Shown here piece by piece: positions 5,888 through 7,617 of a stretch of DNA of 7,617 nt. Position numbers and translations under genes: made by a program. The notes under the pieces are model-generated. The model had not been told where the DNA came from and did not search any database. It saw only the letters and a program-made list of their open reading frames with translations. Position 1 is the first letter of the stretch, and each line of letters begins with the position of its first letter. The DNA is from an uncultured Ruminococcus sp. (GTDB lineage: Bacteria; Bacillota; Clostridia; Oscillospirales; CAG-272): assembly GCA_902797125.1 (NCBI GenBank), contig CADBRS010000061.1:1-7617 (forward strand). The letters are read 5' to 3'.

Positions 5888-7617
5888 ATGTCGTTTGTCA
5901 AACTGTCCAACATAGGCAAGATCTACGTGTCCGAAGGGACCGTAGCTGTCGGTGTCCGGGGGATCAATCTGGATTTCGAAAAGGGTGAATTCGTGGCCGT
6001 GACCGGCGAGTCCGGAAGCGGTAAATCCACCCTGCTCAACGTGATCTCGGGCATGGATACCTATGAGGAGGGGGAGATGTTCGTCGAAGACGAGCCGACC
6101 TCCTACTACTCCCAGTCGGACTGGGAGGAATTCCGAAAAAAATATATCTCGTTCATCTTCCAGGACTACAATATCGTCGGCAGTTTCACGGTTTTGGAAA
6201 ACGTGGAACTGGCCCTGATGGACTATAAGGATCCTGCCGAGAGACGCCGCCGCGCCCTCGAACTCATCGAGCGCGTAGGATTGAGCAAATTCGTCCGCAA
6301 GCGGGGCAGCAAACTGTCCGGCGGTCAGAAACAGCGGACGGTCATCGCCCGTGCGCTGGCCAAAGACAGCCCCGTCATCCTGGCGGACGAACCGACGGGA
6401 AACCTGGATTCGAAATCCGGACGTGAGATCCTCCAGTTGCTCAAAGAAGTGTCCGAGGGCAAGCTGGTCATCATCGTCACGCACGATTTCAATCAGGTCG
6501 AGCATCTGGCCACCCGCCATATCCGTATCCACGACGGAGGGGTCGAATTCGACGTGCCCAACGTTGCAGACGCGACAGACGTCCCCGGGAGCACGCTCTC
6601 GAAAGCGCCTGCAGTGGCCGAAAACACGGTCTGGCACCGGTTGTCCAACAGCATCCGGCTGGGGCTGACCCGGTTCAAAGCGACGCCTATCCTGTCCATT
6701 TTCCTTTCGTTTTTGATGATCGTAGCGGCCCTGGGTCTCTTCGCGATCACTTCCTTTTCCGCGTCGATCTTTCAGGACTATTCGGTCAGCGAACCGGTCT
6801 TTACGCCCGTTACCGGGCGGATGGTCGTCGCGCGGGCGGACGGAGGATTGATCAGTGAGGAGGAACTTGCCACTCTGAAATCCAAATACGGGGCCGTAGA
6901 CGTCATGGCGGACGATTATCTTTTGGATCAGAGACTTGAATCCAACTACTCAGGAAGGGATTTCCGGCCCACGAACCGTGAAAAGGTCCACGTAGAGGAG
7001 GGAAGAGATCCGGAAACGCCTTTCGAGGTCTCTGTCCGGCTGCCTCTTTCAGACAAAGCCGGCTACCGCCCGATCGCCCTTGGCGACTACCTGTATCTCA
7101 CAGGAGACTACTATAGCGAATTTCCCGCCGTCCGGCTGACTGTGGTCGGGATCGAATATGTGCGCGACAACAGAAAGCCCTGCATCGCCAATCTGACGGA
7201 TGAAGGTTTCGCGGCCCTGAACGCGCTGGCCTTTCTGAGAAGCCGCAGCATCTATGTCTACTTGGAAACGGAGGACGCGGTCTACGACTACAGTCCCTAC
7301 ATCACCTATTTCACTCCGGTCATCCAGCTCACGCAGACAGACCGGACGACGCTGGAAATGCCGGACCGGAAGACCCTGTCTAATGCCCAATTTTATCTCA
7401 TCCCGGCCGTGCAGGTCCGCAATCCTCTGACCGGAAACGTGGTAAAGCCCGATGAATTCGACGAATTGGGGCTGACCTACGTCGAACTGACCGACGTGGT
7501 GCAGAAACCCGGCCGGAATGCCGCGTCCCCGACGCTCCAGATGGACCCGGAACATATCATCGCCGCGGGGCAGGTTTTCTTTGATCAGGAATACCGACAG
7601 GCGTCCTTGTTCTTCTC
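5888..7617 (+). CDS. ABC transporter, ATPase fused to MacB/FtsX-type permease (3' end missing)
   Basis: An open frame of 576 codons running off the window. The N-terminal ABC ATPase (about 1-222) is complete: Walker A GESGSGKST (40-48), Q92, signature LSGGQ (143-147), Walker B VILADE (163-168) with Glu168, D-loop NLDS, and His199. It belongs to the LolD/MacB/FtsE-like class. A linker follows (about 223-265), then one strongly hydrophobic segment (about 266-292) and a large polar region (293-576+) that would lie outside the membrane, as in MacB/FtsX-fold proteins with TM1, an outer domain and TM2-4. The remaining membrane segments must lie beyond the window. The start has AAGAGGA (5875-5881) 6 nt upstream. 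Such proteins in Bacillota export or sense peptides, antibiotics or lipids; the substrate is unknown. In MacB itself the ATPase is also N-terminal, but no periplasmic partner gene is visible here. Confidence 0.9.
   Translation, partial: MSFVKLSNIGKIYVSEGTVAVGVRGINLDFEKGEFVAVTGESGSGKSTLLNVISGMDTYEEGEMFVEDEPTSYYSQSDWEEFRKKYISFIFQDYNIVGSFTVLENVELALMDYKDPAERRRRALELIERVGLSKFVRKRGSKLSGGQKQRTVIARALAKDSPVILADEPTGNLDSKSGREILQLLKEVSEGKLVIIVTHDFNQVEHLATRHIRIHDGGVEFDVPNVADATDVPGSTLSKAPAVAENTVWHRLSNSIRLGLTRFKATPILSIFLSFLMIVAALGLFAITSFSASIFQDYSVSEPVFTPVTGRMVVARADGGLISEEELATLKSKYGAVDVMADDYLLDQRLESNYSGRDFRPTNREKVHVEEGRDPETPFEVSVRLPLSDKAGYRPIALGDYLYLTGDYYSEFPAVRLTVVGIEYVRDNRKPCIANLTDEGFAALNALAFLRSRSIYVYLETEDAVYDYSPYITYFTPVIQLTQTDRTTLEMPDRKTLSNAQFYLIPAVQVRNPLTGNVVKPDEFDELGLTYVELTDVVQKPGRNAASPTLQMDPEHIIAAGQVFFDQEYRQASLFF

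Noticed and set aside
5725..5915. Short open frames after the PlsY-like gene that might be a small protein
   Set aside because: They cross the terminator hairpin and run into the ABC transporter gene in another frame, with no ribosome binding site.
5870..6637. A 255-codon minus-strand open frame opposite the ABC ATPase domain
   Set aside because: The plus strand encodes every ABC motif; the antisense product matches no family I know.

Overview
The window reads as an ordinary, densely packed stretch of bacterial chromosome, by eye somewhat above 50% GC. It most likely comes from a Bacillota (Firmicutes) lineage. The ABC-F protein resembles the Bacillus YkpA type, ribosome binding sites are strong AGGAGG-like sites, and several promoters have an extended TGnTATAAT-type -10 element. 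I cannot name a genus. I see no rRNA, tRNA, CRISPR array, insertion sequence, integrase or phage gene.

Layout. (1) Positions 20-1633, minus strand: an ABC-F ATPase of the YkpA/YbiT type. (2) Positions 1634-1763: a divergent intergenic region in which two good promoters face each other and overlap, framed by a 7-bp inverted repeat. (3) Positions 1764-3822, plus strand: a tight three-gene operon (gaps of 1 and 3 nt) coding for an unknown single-pass membrane protein, a family-4 uracil-DNA glycosylase and an AEC-family transporter. (4) Positions 3823-3940: a possible weak terminator and a clear extended -10 promoter. (5) Positions 3941-5724, plus strand: two overlapping genes, a Gfo/Idh/MocA dehydrogenase and a PlsY-like acyl-phosphate:glycerol-3-phosphate acyltransferase. 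(6) Positions 5725-5887: a hairpin terminator and a weak candidate promoter. (7) Position 5888 to the window end: a MacB/FtsX-type ABC transporter with ATPase and permease fused in one chain, cut off by the window edge.

How the genes fit together. The units look like independent housekeeping or accessory functions: translation-associated ATPase, uracil repair, small-molecule transport, phospholipid synthesis and an exporter-like ABC protein. They do not look like one dedicated system. The most interesting signal is in the ABC-F protein. Every recognisable defect (P-loop, Q-loop, catalytic Glu to Gln, and the opposing signature motif) falls in the same one of its two composite ATP sites, while the other site looks intact. 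Second is the face-to-face promoter arrangement between this gene and the operon next to it. I did not find evidence for a new multi-gene system.
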